A DNA stretch of 64,000 bases from JAAZKA01 sp034926225 (lineage in GTDB: Bacteria; Bacillota; Clostridia; Oscillospirales; QAMX01): the NCBI GenBank assembly GCA_034926225.1, contig JAYFRF010000002.1, positions 1 through 64,000 on the forward strand, written 5' to 3'. The position numbers and the translations under genes were made by a program. Every line of letters begins with the position of its first letter. The first letter of the stretch is position 1. The notes beneath the pieces were generated by a model. The model was not told where the DNA came from. It saw only the letters and a list, made by a program, of their open reading frames with translations, and did not search any database. Below are positions 34,209-42,203 of the stretch, piece after piece.

Positions 34209-34690
34209 GGTGTTTTCCTTCCTTTGCACGAACGTTACCGCGCCTTTTGGGGGTTTACGTGCATCCCGTTAAAAAATGTTTTGGTGGCGCGGTGGTTTCG
34301 TTCGGTATTAAGAGCTGCTGCAAGGTGCAAACCCTGCCGTGTGTTCAAGTCTGCGGGCAAAAAATAACCCGGACTTTACGCACCCCTAGACAAGTCAGGC
34401 CTGTCCGGTTGGCGCTTTCGCGATAACTGCGCGCAGCTATGCCTTCATCCGGTCATTACCGCGTGTTGGACCACCCCGCGCGTCCCCTCCCCTTTTTAAC
34501 GGAGAGCTTCCGACGCAATGTGTTCGCACGACAATTAGCAGCTATTAATCCGCCCGACATATTCACCCCGCAGGAATCGCGAGGTGCGCGGACATACTCC
34601 ACCGAAGTTCCCTGTTCTCTGCGAAAAGAACAGCAATCTACGGTTTCATCGCGGCGAGTGTCCGAAAGCACATGCTTCCACTAACACAAG
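34209..34690 (-). promoter_or_regulatory. Long 5' leader of the S10 operon
   Basis: About 480 nt between the promoter at 34698-34726 and rpsJ. No convincing coding frame (a 71-codon frame at 34456-34671 has no site or similarity). Several stems are visible, for example CTCTCC/GGGGAG around an AAAAA loop (34484-34509) and CGGG/CCCG around a T-rich loop (34353-34371). Likely an autoregulatory ribosomal-protein leader; a Clostridia-specific S10 leader motif may exist in RNA databases but I cannot confirm a match. Confidence 0.6.
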
Positions 34691-34697
34691 CTTAATT

Positions 34698-34726
34698 AGT
34701 CTACACTATTTTTCTTCTCTTGTCAA
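34698..34726 (-). promoter_or_regulatory. Promoter of the S10-spc-alpha block
   Basis: Minus-strand -35 TTGACA (34721-34726), 17-bp spacer, -10 TAGACT (34698-34703). 34727-34849 upstream holds only a GCTTCC/GGAAGC hairpin (34821-34836) before element R2. Confidence 0.88.
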
Positions 34727-34849
34727 GGGATATTGGGGATTTATTTTCACAAATCGACGGATTTTATGCGCCGATTGTTAGCCAAAATGTATCAGCTTAT
34801 GCCAAAGGCTTCCTCCCATTGCTTCCGGCAGGAAGCAGGGGGAAAGCTT

Positions 34850-35250
34850 GCAGGGGGCGCTTCGCCCCCCTGCACCTCCCGACCTCTTTCTTTGCGCGAG
34901 CAAAGAAAGAGGGAAAGAAAGCTCGCTTAAGAGGACTAAAGTCCTCTTAAGAATCACCCCGGAACGAGCGGCGACTTCGCGCCGCCTAGACGAAGGGTTT
35001 TTTTGGTGCTGCGGGAGAGCGCCGTACAGGACGCCGAAGATATGGCGCAGACACATGTGATCGCAAATAAGGAGCAGACTCCGGCAACCTTTGCGACAAT
35101 ATTTTACCGATTCGCGTCCTTCTCTCGTATAAGCGTCGCCCGCAGGCGACGCAATCCCTAAAAAAAGGTGCTTTCTTGTCCAGTATTCTTTCTGCCGCAG
35201 AAAGAATACTGGCGCAGGGTGGTCTGGAGGGGGCGAGAAGCCCCCTCCAG
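34850..35250 (-). repeat. Structured intergenic element R2 (full length, reverse)
   Basis: Read on the plus strand: h7 GCAGGGGG/CCCCCTGC (34850-34873), h6 CCTCTTTCTTTG/CAAAGAAAGAGG (34883-34912), h5 CTTAAGAGGAC/GTCCTCTTAAG (34926-34951), h4 GCGGCG/CGCCGC (34968-34985), a core of about 147 nt, h3 GCGTCGCC/GGCGACGC (35133-35152), h2 CCAGTATTCTTTCT/AGAAAGAATACTGG (35180-35212), h1 CTGGAGGGG/CCCCTCCAG (35224-35250). The core is homologous to that of R4 in opposite orientation. Ends 19 bp from the stop of the gene at 35269. Confidence 0.9.
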
Positions 35251-35268
35251 AAGGTAACAGCCAAGTAT

Positions 35269-36003
35269 TTATTTGATGACTTTCTCGAGTTCGTCTACAG
35301 AGAGCTGTACCATCTTTAGGCCCAACTCCACGCTGGCTTCTTTAGCGCTTTGGATAAACCACGCGTCGGACTCGGGGATACGCTCGAGCTTGACGGCGTC
35401 GGGGTAGAGGGCGGCGAGTATGGAGGATTCAAACTTCCCGGCGTGGTCGTAGCCGGTCGCGTGCTGGACGGAGGGCGCCATGGCGGGGAGGGTTTTGATC
35501 CAGTTGAAGGGATTTTCGGACGCATCAAGGTTTTCATAGTAGTCGGACATCGCGTTCGAGCCCCACCAGCCTTGGCCGCGGGTTTCCTCGAGATATTCCA
35601 TAGTCAGCTTTTTGGCGGCCTTCATGCAGGCGAGGGTCATGGGCATCAGGCTGCCTTCCTCAAACTGGTGATGGATCAGCATGTAGATGTTCTTAAAGCC
35701 GCCGTAGATCATCGACTTGAGGATGTTGTAGATATAATTCTCATAGACGTCAACGTCGATCTGGACGGTGCCGTTTTCGGGGCCGCCGACGGCATAGCTC
35801 GCGACGCCGTACCACACGGCCGGGGCGATCACGATGTCGCGGCGCTTTTCAAGCTCTGTAAGGAGCCCTTCGCAGACCATGGTGTCGCAGCCGAGGGCGC
35901 AGTGAGGGCCGTGGAATTCGATGGTGCCGATGGGGATCACGATCGGGGTTTTCTTTTCCTTAATGGCGGGTAGATCGCCCGACATCAGATATTCCAAGCG
36001 CAT
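35269..36003 (-). CDS. Creatininase-family amidohydrolase
   Basis: 244 residues from ATG 36003 (GGAAG 8 nt upstream; an earlier GTG overlaps the site). The family metal-site signature is clear: IPIGTIEFHGPHCALGCDT near residue 26, with Glu, His and Asp ligands, and later HHQFEEGS where the family usually has NGHGGN. Members hydrolyse creatinine, formamides or cyclic amides, including in cofactor pathways. The changed second motif makes true creatininase activity doubtful. Last gene of a three-gene operon with YitT-family and M24-family genes (gaps 13 and 3 bp). Confidence 0.85.
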   Translation of the reverse strand: MRLEYLMSGDLPAIKEKKTPIVIPIGTIEFHGPHCALGCDTMVCEGLLTELEKRRDIVIAPAVWYGVASYAVGGPENGTVQIDVDVYENYIYNILKSMIYGGFKNIYMLIHHQFEEGSLMPMTLACMKAAKKLTMEYLEETRGQGWWGSNAMSDYYENLDASENPFNWIKTLPAMAPSVQHATGYDHAGKFESSILAALYPDAVKLERIPESDAWFIQSAKEASVELGLKMVQLSVDELEKVIK

Positions 36004-36016
36004 GGTAAGCACTTCC

Positions 36017-36901
36017 TTAGATATTATTTCGAAACCCTTTGCCTATAATTTCGCTGGAGCTTGTAATGGTCATAAAGGCATGCGGCTCATGAGCGCGAAC
36101 AAATTCGCGCAAAAGAATGGCCTGCGTACGGCGCACGGCGGTAAAGACGATGTATCTCTTTTCCCCGGAAAATGCGCCGCTCGCTTCCGAAACCGTCGCG
36201 CCGCGATGCAGCTTTGTCAGGATAAAATCCACTATCGGCTTGGGATCGGCGCAGACAATGTTGAAATACTTGCAGAGATTGATGGTTTCGATCAGGTTGT
36301 CGATTAAAAGCGTTTTCGTCAGCAGACCCAGCATGGAAAACAGCCCCGTCTTGATGTCAAACACGAGACAGGCCGCGATGACGACCGCCAGATCGGAGAG
36401 AAACAAGGCCACGCCGATATTAAAATTAAAGCGGCGCTTCAGGATCATCGCCAAGATATCGGTGCCGCCGGACGAGGCGTTGTTGTTGAACAGCAGCGCC
36501 GCGCCCAGCGCCGGCAGCAGAATGGCGAAAACCAGCTCCAGCATCGGTTCATCCGTCAGCGGCGCCATCATTGGATAAAATTTCTCCAGCGCCCAAACGC
36601 TTAGGGACAACAGGATACAGGAGTACGCGGTTTTCACGGCAAAGCTTCGTCCCAGAAACAAAAAGCCGAGAACCAGCAATGTGATGTTCAGAATAAAGTT
36701 CAACGTTGACGGGGATAAGGGAGTCAGCTTCGCGGCAACGACCGAGATACCGCTGACGCCGCCAAAGGAAAAATTGTTCGGAAATTTAAAAAAGTATACG
36801 CCGGCAGCAATCAGCAAAGTACCTCCCGTATTGATGCCAAAATCCCGTAGCCGTACCATCCATGGCGACAGCTTTTGAGACGATGAAACTGCTCCCCTCA
36901 T
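36017..36901 (-). CDS. YitT-family membrane protein (DUF161 + DUF2179)
   Basis: 294 residues. About five to six membrane segments in residues 20-200 with the family signature FKFPNNFSFGGVSGISVV and NNNASSGGTDILAMIL. The C-terminal cytoplasmic DUF2179 domain is RGATVSEASGAFSGEKRYIV and VRAHEPHAFMTITSS. Function of the family is not established; transport is suspected. The start ATG lacks a good ribosome binding site, but lies 3 bp after the M24 gene stop, so translational coupling is likely. Confidence 0.9.
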   Translation of the reverse strand: MRGAVSSSQKLSPWMVRLRDFGINTGGTLLIAAGVYFFKFPNNFSFGGVSGISVVAAKLTPLSPSTLNFILNITLLVLGFLFLGRSFAVKTAYSCILLSLSVWALEKFYPMMAPLTDEPMLELVFAILLPALGAALLFNNNASSGGTDILAMILKRRFNFNIGVALFLSDLAVVIAACLVFDIKTGLFSMLGLLTKTLLIDNLIETINLCKYFNIVCADPKPIVDFILTKLHRGATVSEASGAFSGEKRYIVFTAVRRTQAILLREFVRAHEPHAFMTITSSSEIIGKGFRNNI

Positions 36902-36904
36902 AAA

Positions 36905-38068
36905 TTACAGCTCGTAGATCGTGCCGATCGGCGCGCAGAGGCTTTCGGCGCAGGTATCGCGGATCACGATGCCCTTTTCCCAGCGCATGCCGTAGGAGGG
37001 GCCGGAGAGGAAGGTGTCGACCTGGAAGGTCATGTTGGGCTGGAGGATATAATCGGAGCTGGTTTCCATCCAGGGGGCCTCGACCTCGATTAAGCCGGTG
37101 CCGTGGCAGGGTCCGTAAACGAAGTTTTTCTCAAAACCGTTGTCCTTATAGAAATCATAGAAGCCCTTGGCGACGGAGGAGGCAAGGATGCCGGCGCGGA
37201 GCTGACGCTCCGTCCAGTTGTGCGCCTCGAGGCAGAATTCGACATAGCGGCGCTTTTCGGGGGTGAGCTTACCGACGCAGACGGGAATGCCGACGGACGG
37301 GGCATAGCCGTCTACCTTCGCCGACAGGTTTAACTGAACGATATCGCCCTCGCCGATCACGCGGTAGCCGGGGCGGGAGATCGCATGGGAGGTGGACTTT
37401 TCGGAGAAGACATACATCGGCAGGCCCTCGTACTCGGCGCCGTTTTCGTAGATACACTGCTGGGCGACGCCGACCATCGCAAGCTCAGTCACGCCGGGAC
37501 GCAGCTTGTCCAAAACAGCCTTGGTCGCGAGTTCGACAATGCGGAAGCCCTCTCTCATGCAGGCAAGCTCGTTTTCGCTCTTGATCTGGCGCAAAGAGAC
37601 CATAATTTCATCGACGATGCGGATTTCGGCGTTGGGGTAGTCGGCGCGGAGGGCGTCCATCATCACCGCGGTGGTCGTGAGGTAGCCGGAGACGCCGATC
37701 TTGATCTTATCGCCCTTGACGCCGATGCCGGCGAAGACATCGCGGTAGGTATTGGACTGAAACTCGGGGTATGCGGGGTTCGCGCTTTCACGGTAGTAGA
37801 GGGAGGGGAAAATTTTCTGGATATGGGAGCGGTCGGCGGCGAAGATACGGGACTCCGGCCCGCACATCAGCGCGGCGTCTCCGTTTGCGGCGATGGCGAC
37901 ACCGGCGCGTTCGAACAGCGGCCAAAAATTCGAGAAATAACGCACATCGGCGTAATCGGATTCGGTGGAGTTAACGATCATAACGTCAAGACCGGCGTCA
38001 GCAACAAGCTTCGCGGCCTTTTTAATTCTTTCAACGTATTCGTAATCCGGAATACAAACTCTGGACAT
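36905..38068 (-). CDS. M24-family (creatinase/prolidase-like) hydrolase with altered metal site
   Basis: 387 residues; GGAGG 8 nt upstream. N-terminal creatinase-type domain (VMIVNSTESDYADVRYFSNF) and C-terminal pita-bread domain (LRPGVTELAMVGVAQQCIYE). In metal peptidases of the family, the strand after GD should read DxGAxxxGYxSD; here it is LNLSAKVDGYAPSVGI, so both Asp ligands are missing. A His is kept in GPCHGTGL, but the Glu of the xEPG motif is replaced (MTFQVDTFL). This is the pattern of metal-free members such as creatinase. Promoter of the three-gene operon is probably in 38069-38136 but not clear. Confidence 0.88.
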   Translation of the reverse strand: MSRVCIPDYEYVERIKKAAKLVADAGLDVMIVNSTESDYADVRYFSNFWPLFERAGVAIAANGDAALMCGPESRIFAADRSHIQKIFPSLYYRESANPAYPEFQSNTYRDVFAGIGVKGDKIKIGVSGYLTTTAVMMDALRADYPNAEIRIVDEIMVSLRQIKSENELACMREGFRIVELATKAVLDKLRPGVTELAMVGVAQQCIYENGAEYEGLPMYVFSEKSTSHAISRPGYRVIGEGDIVQLNLSAKVDGYAPSVGIPVCVGKLTPEKRRYVEFCLEAHNWTERQLRAGILASSVAKGFYDFYKDNGFEKNFVYGPCHGTGLIEVEAPWMETSSDYILQPNMTFQVDTFLSGPSYGMRWEKGIVIRDTCAESLCAPIGTIYEL

Positions 38069-38136
38069 AGGTATACCTCCATATAATAATTGATAATATT
38101 TCCATTCATTGCTGTTACTGCATGCAATGGGAAACC

Positions 38137-38470
38137 CTGAAGGGGCCTCCTCGGCCCCTCCAGACCACCCCGCGCCAGTATTCTTTCTCCGGGAGAAAGA
38201 ATACTGGACAAGAAAGCACCTTTTGGGGACGGGGGCAAAAACGCCTGCGGGCGTTTTTTATACGGGAGAAAGGCTACGGGCGAGGCCATAAGTGTCGCAC
38301 AGATCCCCGGCGATGCTCTTCCGTATAAGCGGCGCGAAGTCGCCGCCCGTTCCGGGGAGATTCTTAAGAGGACTTTAGTCCTCTTAAGCGAGCTTTCTTT
38401 GCTACTTTCTTTGCTCGCGCAAAGAAAGTAGCCCGGAGGGTGCAGGGGGGCGGGAAGCGCCCCCTGCAAG
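38137..38470 (+). repeat. Structured intergenic element R3
   Basis: h1 (38137-38163), h2 CCAGTATTCTTTCTCC/GGAGAAAGAATACTGG (38175-38207), linker ACAAGAAAGCACC, h3 AAAAACGCC/GGCGTTTTT (38237-38258), a short core of about 70 nt closed by TATACGG/CCGTATA, h4 GCGGCG/CGCCGC (38329-38346), h5 CTTAAGAGGAC/GTCCTCTTAAG (38363-38388), h6 GCTACTTTCTTTG/CAAAGAAAGTAGC (38401-38432), h7 GCAGGGGG/CCCCCTGC (38442-38466). Its h7 end is about 70 bp from the stop of the glycosidase gene at 38538. Confidence 0.92.
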
Positions 38471-38537
38471 CCTTCCCATTCAAAAAGGTTTGATCGTTGG
38501 CGGCGGGCCCGTGCCTCGATATCCGAAAATAGGCATA

Positions 38538-40463
38538 TTACTTGTCAAACCTCACCATGATAAACGCTTCGAACTCGGGCAGCGTCACGGTCGTATAGCC
38601 ATCCTGATACACGGTTTCAAGCGGCGTCTCGTCGGGGAGGATGCAGGCGGATTTATACTCGCCGCGCAGGGAAACCGTCGCGCCGGGGCTTTGCACATTG
38701 TGTTCTTCGACGACGCCGACATGGTTTCGAAGCTCGGGGTAATCGACCTTGCAGTGTACAAGCGTGAATTCGTCACAGCCGGTCGCGGTCACGCGGGAGG
38801 TCGCGTTCAGCTTCGTCGTACGGATGCGCTTGTCGGGGAGGAACGTCTCGAGAACCTGCTGCACAAGGCGCTTGTGCTCCCGCAGGAAATGCTGCGCATA
38901 GGCGTCAAACACGCGGAAGGCGATATGGGCGACCTGTCCGTTCGCGGCGATCGCAGCGGCAGCATGCCCCGTCTTCTTCTCCGGCGGCGTGTAGTAGTAG
39001 CCGTGCTTGCCGTCCCAGCCGTGGTTGAAGTACGGCTTCCAATGGTCGGCGAGCACCGTCGCACCCTCCGGCGCGTACATCACGATACCTTCGCGATAAT
39101 CGGACCAGCGCATGTCCGCCGTTCCCTCTGGCAGATTCCGGAAGGTAAAATACGATGAATTCGACGGGTCGCGTCCATCGTAGTCGAACGCCCACGCGCC
39201 AAGCGCGAACCCTGAGTCGTCGGGCTTCAGCCCCGCGAATCCGGAGGACAGGATCTTCCCGCCCTTCGCAAGGTGCGCGGCAAGCTTTTCGGCAAGCTTT
39301 TCGTCCACGCGCAGATCGTCTGGCAAAATCAGCACGTCAAAGCGGGAGAAATCCGCCGCGACGTTAAGAATGTCGAAATTATATTTCAGCTCGCCGAGGA
39401 TACGGGCGACGCCGACATAGGTATCGTTTAAATAGCCGGAGATATCCGTTAAAACACCGATTTCGGGCAGATAGCGGCATTTGTCCGTCCACGGCTCGTA
39501 TTTCATGAATTTATCATAGATTTTCCCGATATCGAGGTAAATATCGCGCTCCTCGATCTCCGCAGGGTGCATATGGTCGCCGACGGACAGCTCGCAGCCG
39601 TTCATGATCGCATCGTAGCAGTCGTTTTCGATGCTCTGTACGGTCTTGTAGCCGCCGAAATCGCCCCAGCTCGCCTGAAAGCGTCCCGTCATGTACAGCA
39701 CGGTGTCCTGGATGTTGCGGGCATAGGCCGCCTGGCGCGCGAAGGTATCATAGCCCCAGCCGCCGGACGGCAGGCATTCGACTTCGATATGTTTTTCCCA
39801 TTGACGGCAGTCCCAGTACGGCACGCCGTTTAGGTGCAGGTAGCGGTCCGGCCCCACGATCTTGTAGATTTCGTCAGAGATGCTTAAAATCTGCTCATAG
39901 GCGAAGTCGGTGACTGCCTTTTCGTCGTTGATGTCTATCCCCCGCGCGAGCATGTCCTCGGTGCATTTCGTACACCAACACGGACGCAGGCTCATGCAGT
40001 CGCAGAAGAGCCCGTCGATCGGGTAGGCGCAGATTTCGCGGATGGTATCGAGGAGGTATTTCCGGTATCCAACGGCGTTATAGCAGGTCGTGCGGAAGAA
40101 GTTCTTGGTGCGGTCGCCGAAGAGGATGCGGCCGTCGCGGTCGACCTGGCTCCACTCGGGATGCAGGCGCAGATGTTCATGGTTTAAGCCTACATTTATA
40201 TACGCCGCGACGCGGATACCGCGCTTATGGCATTCCTCGAGCATGTCGCCAAACATATCGCCCTTCATACCGGGGTACGGGATGCCGATTTTCGTCGGGT
40301 AGTAAGCATACCCGAGGTTGCACTGCGCAAACATATTGATGAAGGTCACATGGGCGTCGGCAAGGCGGGCAGCGAAGGCGGCGGCGTCCCAGTCCCGGTT
40401 AAAGTCGTAAATACCGGGCATCGTGTGGAAATCGAAGTGTATCGCGCGTTTGATCGTGGACAT
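38538..40463 (-). CDS. Predicted glycoside hydrolase (TIM barrel with trimerisation-like domain)
   Basis: 641 residues; GGAGG 9 nt upstream. N-terminal barrel of the alpha-fucosidase/GHL6 type: AIHFDFHTMPGIYDFNRDW, RGIRVAAYINVGLNHEHLRL, and an acidic DGLFCDCMSLRPCW. Residues about 390-470 resemble the class-I-glutaminase-like trimerisation domain of GH42 enzymes (FDVLILPDDLRVDEKLAEKL, AAHLAKGGKILSSGF), followed by a C-terminal beta domain. No signal peptide, so it is probably an intracellular enzyme for small oligosaccharides. Divergent from the gene at 40636. Confidence 0.75.
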   Translation of the reverse strand: MSTIKRAIHFDFHTMPGIYDFNRDWDAAAFAARLADAHVTFINMFAQCNLGYAYYPTKIGIPYPGMKGDMFGDMLEECHKRGIRVAAYINVGLNHEHLRLHPEWSQVDRDGRILFGDRTKNFFRTTCYNAVGYRKYLLDTIREICAYPIDGLFCDCMSLRPCWCTKCTEDMLARGIDINDEKAVTDFAYEQILSISDEIYKIVGPDRYLHLNGVPYWDCRQWEKHIEVECLPSGGWGYDTFARQAAYARNIQDTVLYMTGRFQASWGDFGGYKTVQSIENDCYDAIMNGCELSVGDHMHPAEIEERDIYLDIGKIYDKFMKYEPWTDKCRYLPEIGVLTDISGYLNDTYVGVARILGELKYNFDILNVAADFSRFDVLILPDDLRVDEKLAEKLAAHLAKGGKILSSGFAGLKPDDSGFALGAWAFDYDGRDPSNSSYFTFRNLPEGTADMRWSDYREGIVMYAPEGATVLADHWKPYFNHGWDGKHGYYYTPPEKKTGHAAAAIAANGQVAHIAFRVFDAYAQHFLREHKRLVQQVLETFLPDKRIRTTKLNATSRVTATGCDEFTLVHCKVDYPELRNHVGVVEEHNVQSPGATVSLRGEYKSACILPDETPLETVYQDGYTTVTLPEFEAFIMVRFDK

Positions 40464-40513
40464 ATACTTCTTACCTCCTAAAAAATCCGCACAGGCGTTT
40501 TGTGATTCGTCTC

Positions 40514-40542
40514 ATTATATCAGATCGACCCGGCGAATGCAA
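40514..40542 (-). promoter_or_regulatory. Promoter of the glycosidase gene
   Basis: Minus-strand -35 TTGCAT (40537-40542), 17-bp spacer, -10 TATAAT (40514-40519). Confidence 0.75.
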
Positions 40543-40573
40543 CGGGAATTTGTTTATTTTATACTCAATCTTC

Positions 40574-40603
40574 TTGACAAGCGCTGTATTCCAGCGCTAT
40601 AAT
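40574..40603 (+). promoter_or_regulatory. Promoter of the aldose-epimerase-like gene
   Basis: -35 TTGACA (40574-40579), 18-bp spacer, -10 TATAAT (40598-40603). Confidence 0.9.
40580..40598. promoter_or_regulatory. Operator-like palindrome in the promoter spacer
   Basis: Perfect 7-bp inverted repeat AGCGCTG-TATTC-CAGCGCT filling the gap between -35 and -10, a placement typical of a repressor site. Regulator unknown. Confidence 0.6.
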
Positions 40604-40635
40604 GGAAAAAACGCGACACAAAAAAGGAGACTGCT

Positions 40636-41703
40636 ATGATTACTATCCCTCTTTATAAGGATACCTTCAAGCATAGCCCCCACATCCTCGCCAAAACCGA
40701 CACCATGACCGCAATTTCGTTCCGGTACCGCTCCGGCGTCGAGGCCGTCCGCATCGATAACGCGCGTGGCTACTGCATCTTCCTTCCCTTCCAGGGTCAG
40801 GTTATCTGGCGCGCCGCCTTCGACGGTCACGACCTCTGGATGCGCACCGCCATCGAGGAACCCGTCCCCACCCGCGATTACCTGGCCACCTACGGCGGCT
40901 TCCTCTACCACTGCGGCTTTACCGCGATGGGCTGCCCCGCCGCCGACGACACCCATCCCCTGCACGGCGAGCTGCCCAATATCCCTTATGAGGAAGCCGT
41001 CCTCACCGTCACGGACGACGCGATGACCCTCTCCGGCACCCACCGCGAGCGCGTCGCCTTTACGACGGACTATACCTTCTCCCCCGCCGTCACGCTCCGC
41101 GCCGACGCCGCCGTCCTTGAACTCACAGTCGACGCCGTCAACAACCGCCAGTCTCCGATGGACTATATGTACCTAACCCACATCAACTTCCGCCCCTGCG
41201 ACGGCGGCGAGTTGATTTACTCCGCCCCCTACGACCCCGCACATGTCAAGGTGCACCGCAAGTTCCCCGCTCATATGGATCCCGCCGCTCGCGAAAAGCT
41301 CTCTGCCTACATGGACGCGATCGCCAAAGACCCCGCCGTCCATCACGTCTTTGACCCGGAAACACAAGCGTATAACCCCGAAGTCTGCATGACGATTTTA
41401 TACGACGCGGACGCCGCCGGCTTCGCCCACACGATGCAGCTTTTACCCGACGGCTGCGCCCACTATGTAAGCCACGAGGTATCGGCACAGCCCTACATCA
41501 TCCGCTGGCTGTCGCGCACCGGCGACGAGGATTCCTGCGGCATGGCCCTTCCCGCCACCGCCGAGCACAACGGCCGTGAGCAGGCGCGCCGCGACGGCCA
41601 GCTCCGCACCCTCGCCCCCGGCGGGCACTACACGGCAAGGCTGCGCATTGGCCTCTTGACCCCCGAGGAAGCACGTCTCTGCCGCGAGGAAATCGGTAAA
41701 TAA
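40636..41703 (+). CDS. Aldose 1-epimerase-fold protein (DUF4432-like)
   Basis: 355 residues; AAGGAG 8 nt upstream. Beta-sandwich type sequence with the motif YGGFLYHCGFTAMGCP followed by THPLHGELPN, as in DUF4432 proteins related to galactose mutarotase, which act on or bind sugars. His in LHGE and later acidic residues could be catalytic. It is transcribed alone from an operator-bearing promoter, divergent from the glycosidase, and is closed by a very strong terminator. Exact sugar unknown. Confidence 0.72.
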   Translation: MITIPLYKDTFKHSPHILAKTDTMTAISFRYRSGVEAVRIDNARGYCIFLPFQGQVIWRAAFDGHDLWMRTAIEEPVPTRDYLATYGGFLYHCGFTAMGCPAADDTHPLHGELPNIPYEEAVLTVTDDAMTLSGTHRERVAFTTDYTFSPAVTLRADAAVLELTVDAVNNRQSPMDYMYLTHINFRPCDGGELIYSAPYDPAHVKVHRKFPAHMDPAAREKLSAYMDAIAKDPAVHHVFDPETQAYNPEVCMTILYDADAAGFAHTMQLLPDGCAHYVSHEVSAQPYIIRWLSRTGDEDSCGMALPATAEHNGREQARRDGQLRTLAPGGHYTARLRIGLLTPEEARLCREEIGK

Positions 41704-41750
41704 TGAAGAAGAACCCCTGCCGGATACACGGCAGGGGCTCTTCTTCATTA
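41701..41750. terminator. Long hairpin terminator after the epimerase-like gene
   Basis: Near-perfect 21-bp stem: TAATGAAGAAGA plus CCCCTGCCG pair with CGGCAGGGG plus TCTTCTTCATTA, loop GATACA. It includes the stop codon. Element R4 follows 15 bp later. Confidence 0.85.
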
Positions 41751-41764
41751 TACTGGCTGTTACT

Positions 41765-42170
41765 TCTGGAGGGGCCTCCTCGGCCCCTCCAGACCACCCC
41801 GCGCCAGTATTCTTTCTCCGGGAGAAAGAATACTGGACAAGAAAGCACCTTTTTGGAGATTGCGTCGCCTGCGGGCGACGCTAATACGAGAGAAAGACGC
41901 GAATCGGTAATATACTGTCGCAAAGGTTGCCGGAGTCTGCTTCTAATCTGCGATCACCTATGCCTTTGCCATATCTTCGGCGTCCTGTGCGGCGTTCTCC
42001 CGCAGCACTTAAAAACTCTTCGTCTAGGCGGCGCGAAGTCGCCGCCCGTCCCGGGGAGGTTCTTAGGAGGACTTTAGTCCTCTTAAGCGCACTTTCTTTG
42101 GGTATTTCTTTCTTGCGCGAGAAAGAAATACCCGAGGGTGGTCCGGAGGGGCGAGAAGCCCCACCGGAAG
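41765..42170 (+). repeat. Structured intergenic element R4 (full length)
   Basis: h1 TCTGGAGGGGCC/GGCCCCTCCAGA (41765-41793), h2 (41804-41836), h3 GCGTCGCC/GGCGACGC (41862-41881), core of about 145 nt homologous to R2, h4 GGCGGCG/CGCCGCC (42027-42046), h5 CTTAGGAGGAC/GTCCTCTTAAG with one G-U pair (42062-42087), h6 GGGTATTTCTTTCT/AGAAAGAAATACCC (42100-42133), h7 CCGGAGGGG/CCCCACCGG (42143-42167). Lies between the convergent genes ending at 41703 and 42204. Confidence 0.92.
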
Positions 42171-42203
42171 TAACAGACAGCAAAAGGCAACAGCCCCGCA
42201 GCC

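Noticed and set aside
34456..34671. 71-codon minus-strand frame in the rpsJ leader as a possible leader peptide
   Set aside because: No good ribosome binding site, no run of regulatory codons, and it overlaps the stems of the leader.
34850..35250. CRISPR array or Tn7-like end repeats as explanation of the R elements
   Set aside because: There are no evenly spaced direct repeats with spacers, no cas or transposition genes nearby, and the internal order is of different hairpins, not one repeated unit.
38122..38328. Plus-strand open frames running through R3, R4 and R6 with shared peptide pieces (for example PLQTTPRQYSFSGRKNTGQE)
   Set aside because: They arise because the repeats share DNA sequence. 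Frames differ in length, lack ribosome binding sites and have no consistent start or stop; the conservation follows hairpin pairing, not codons.
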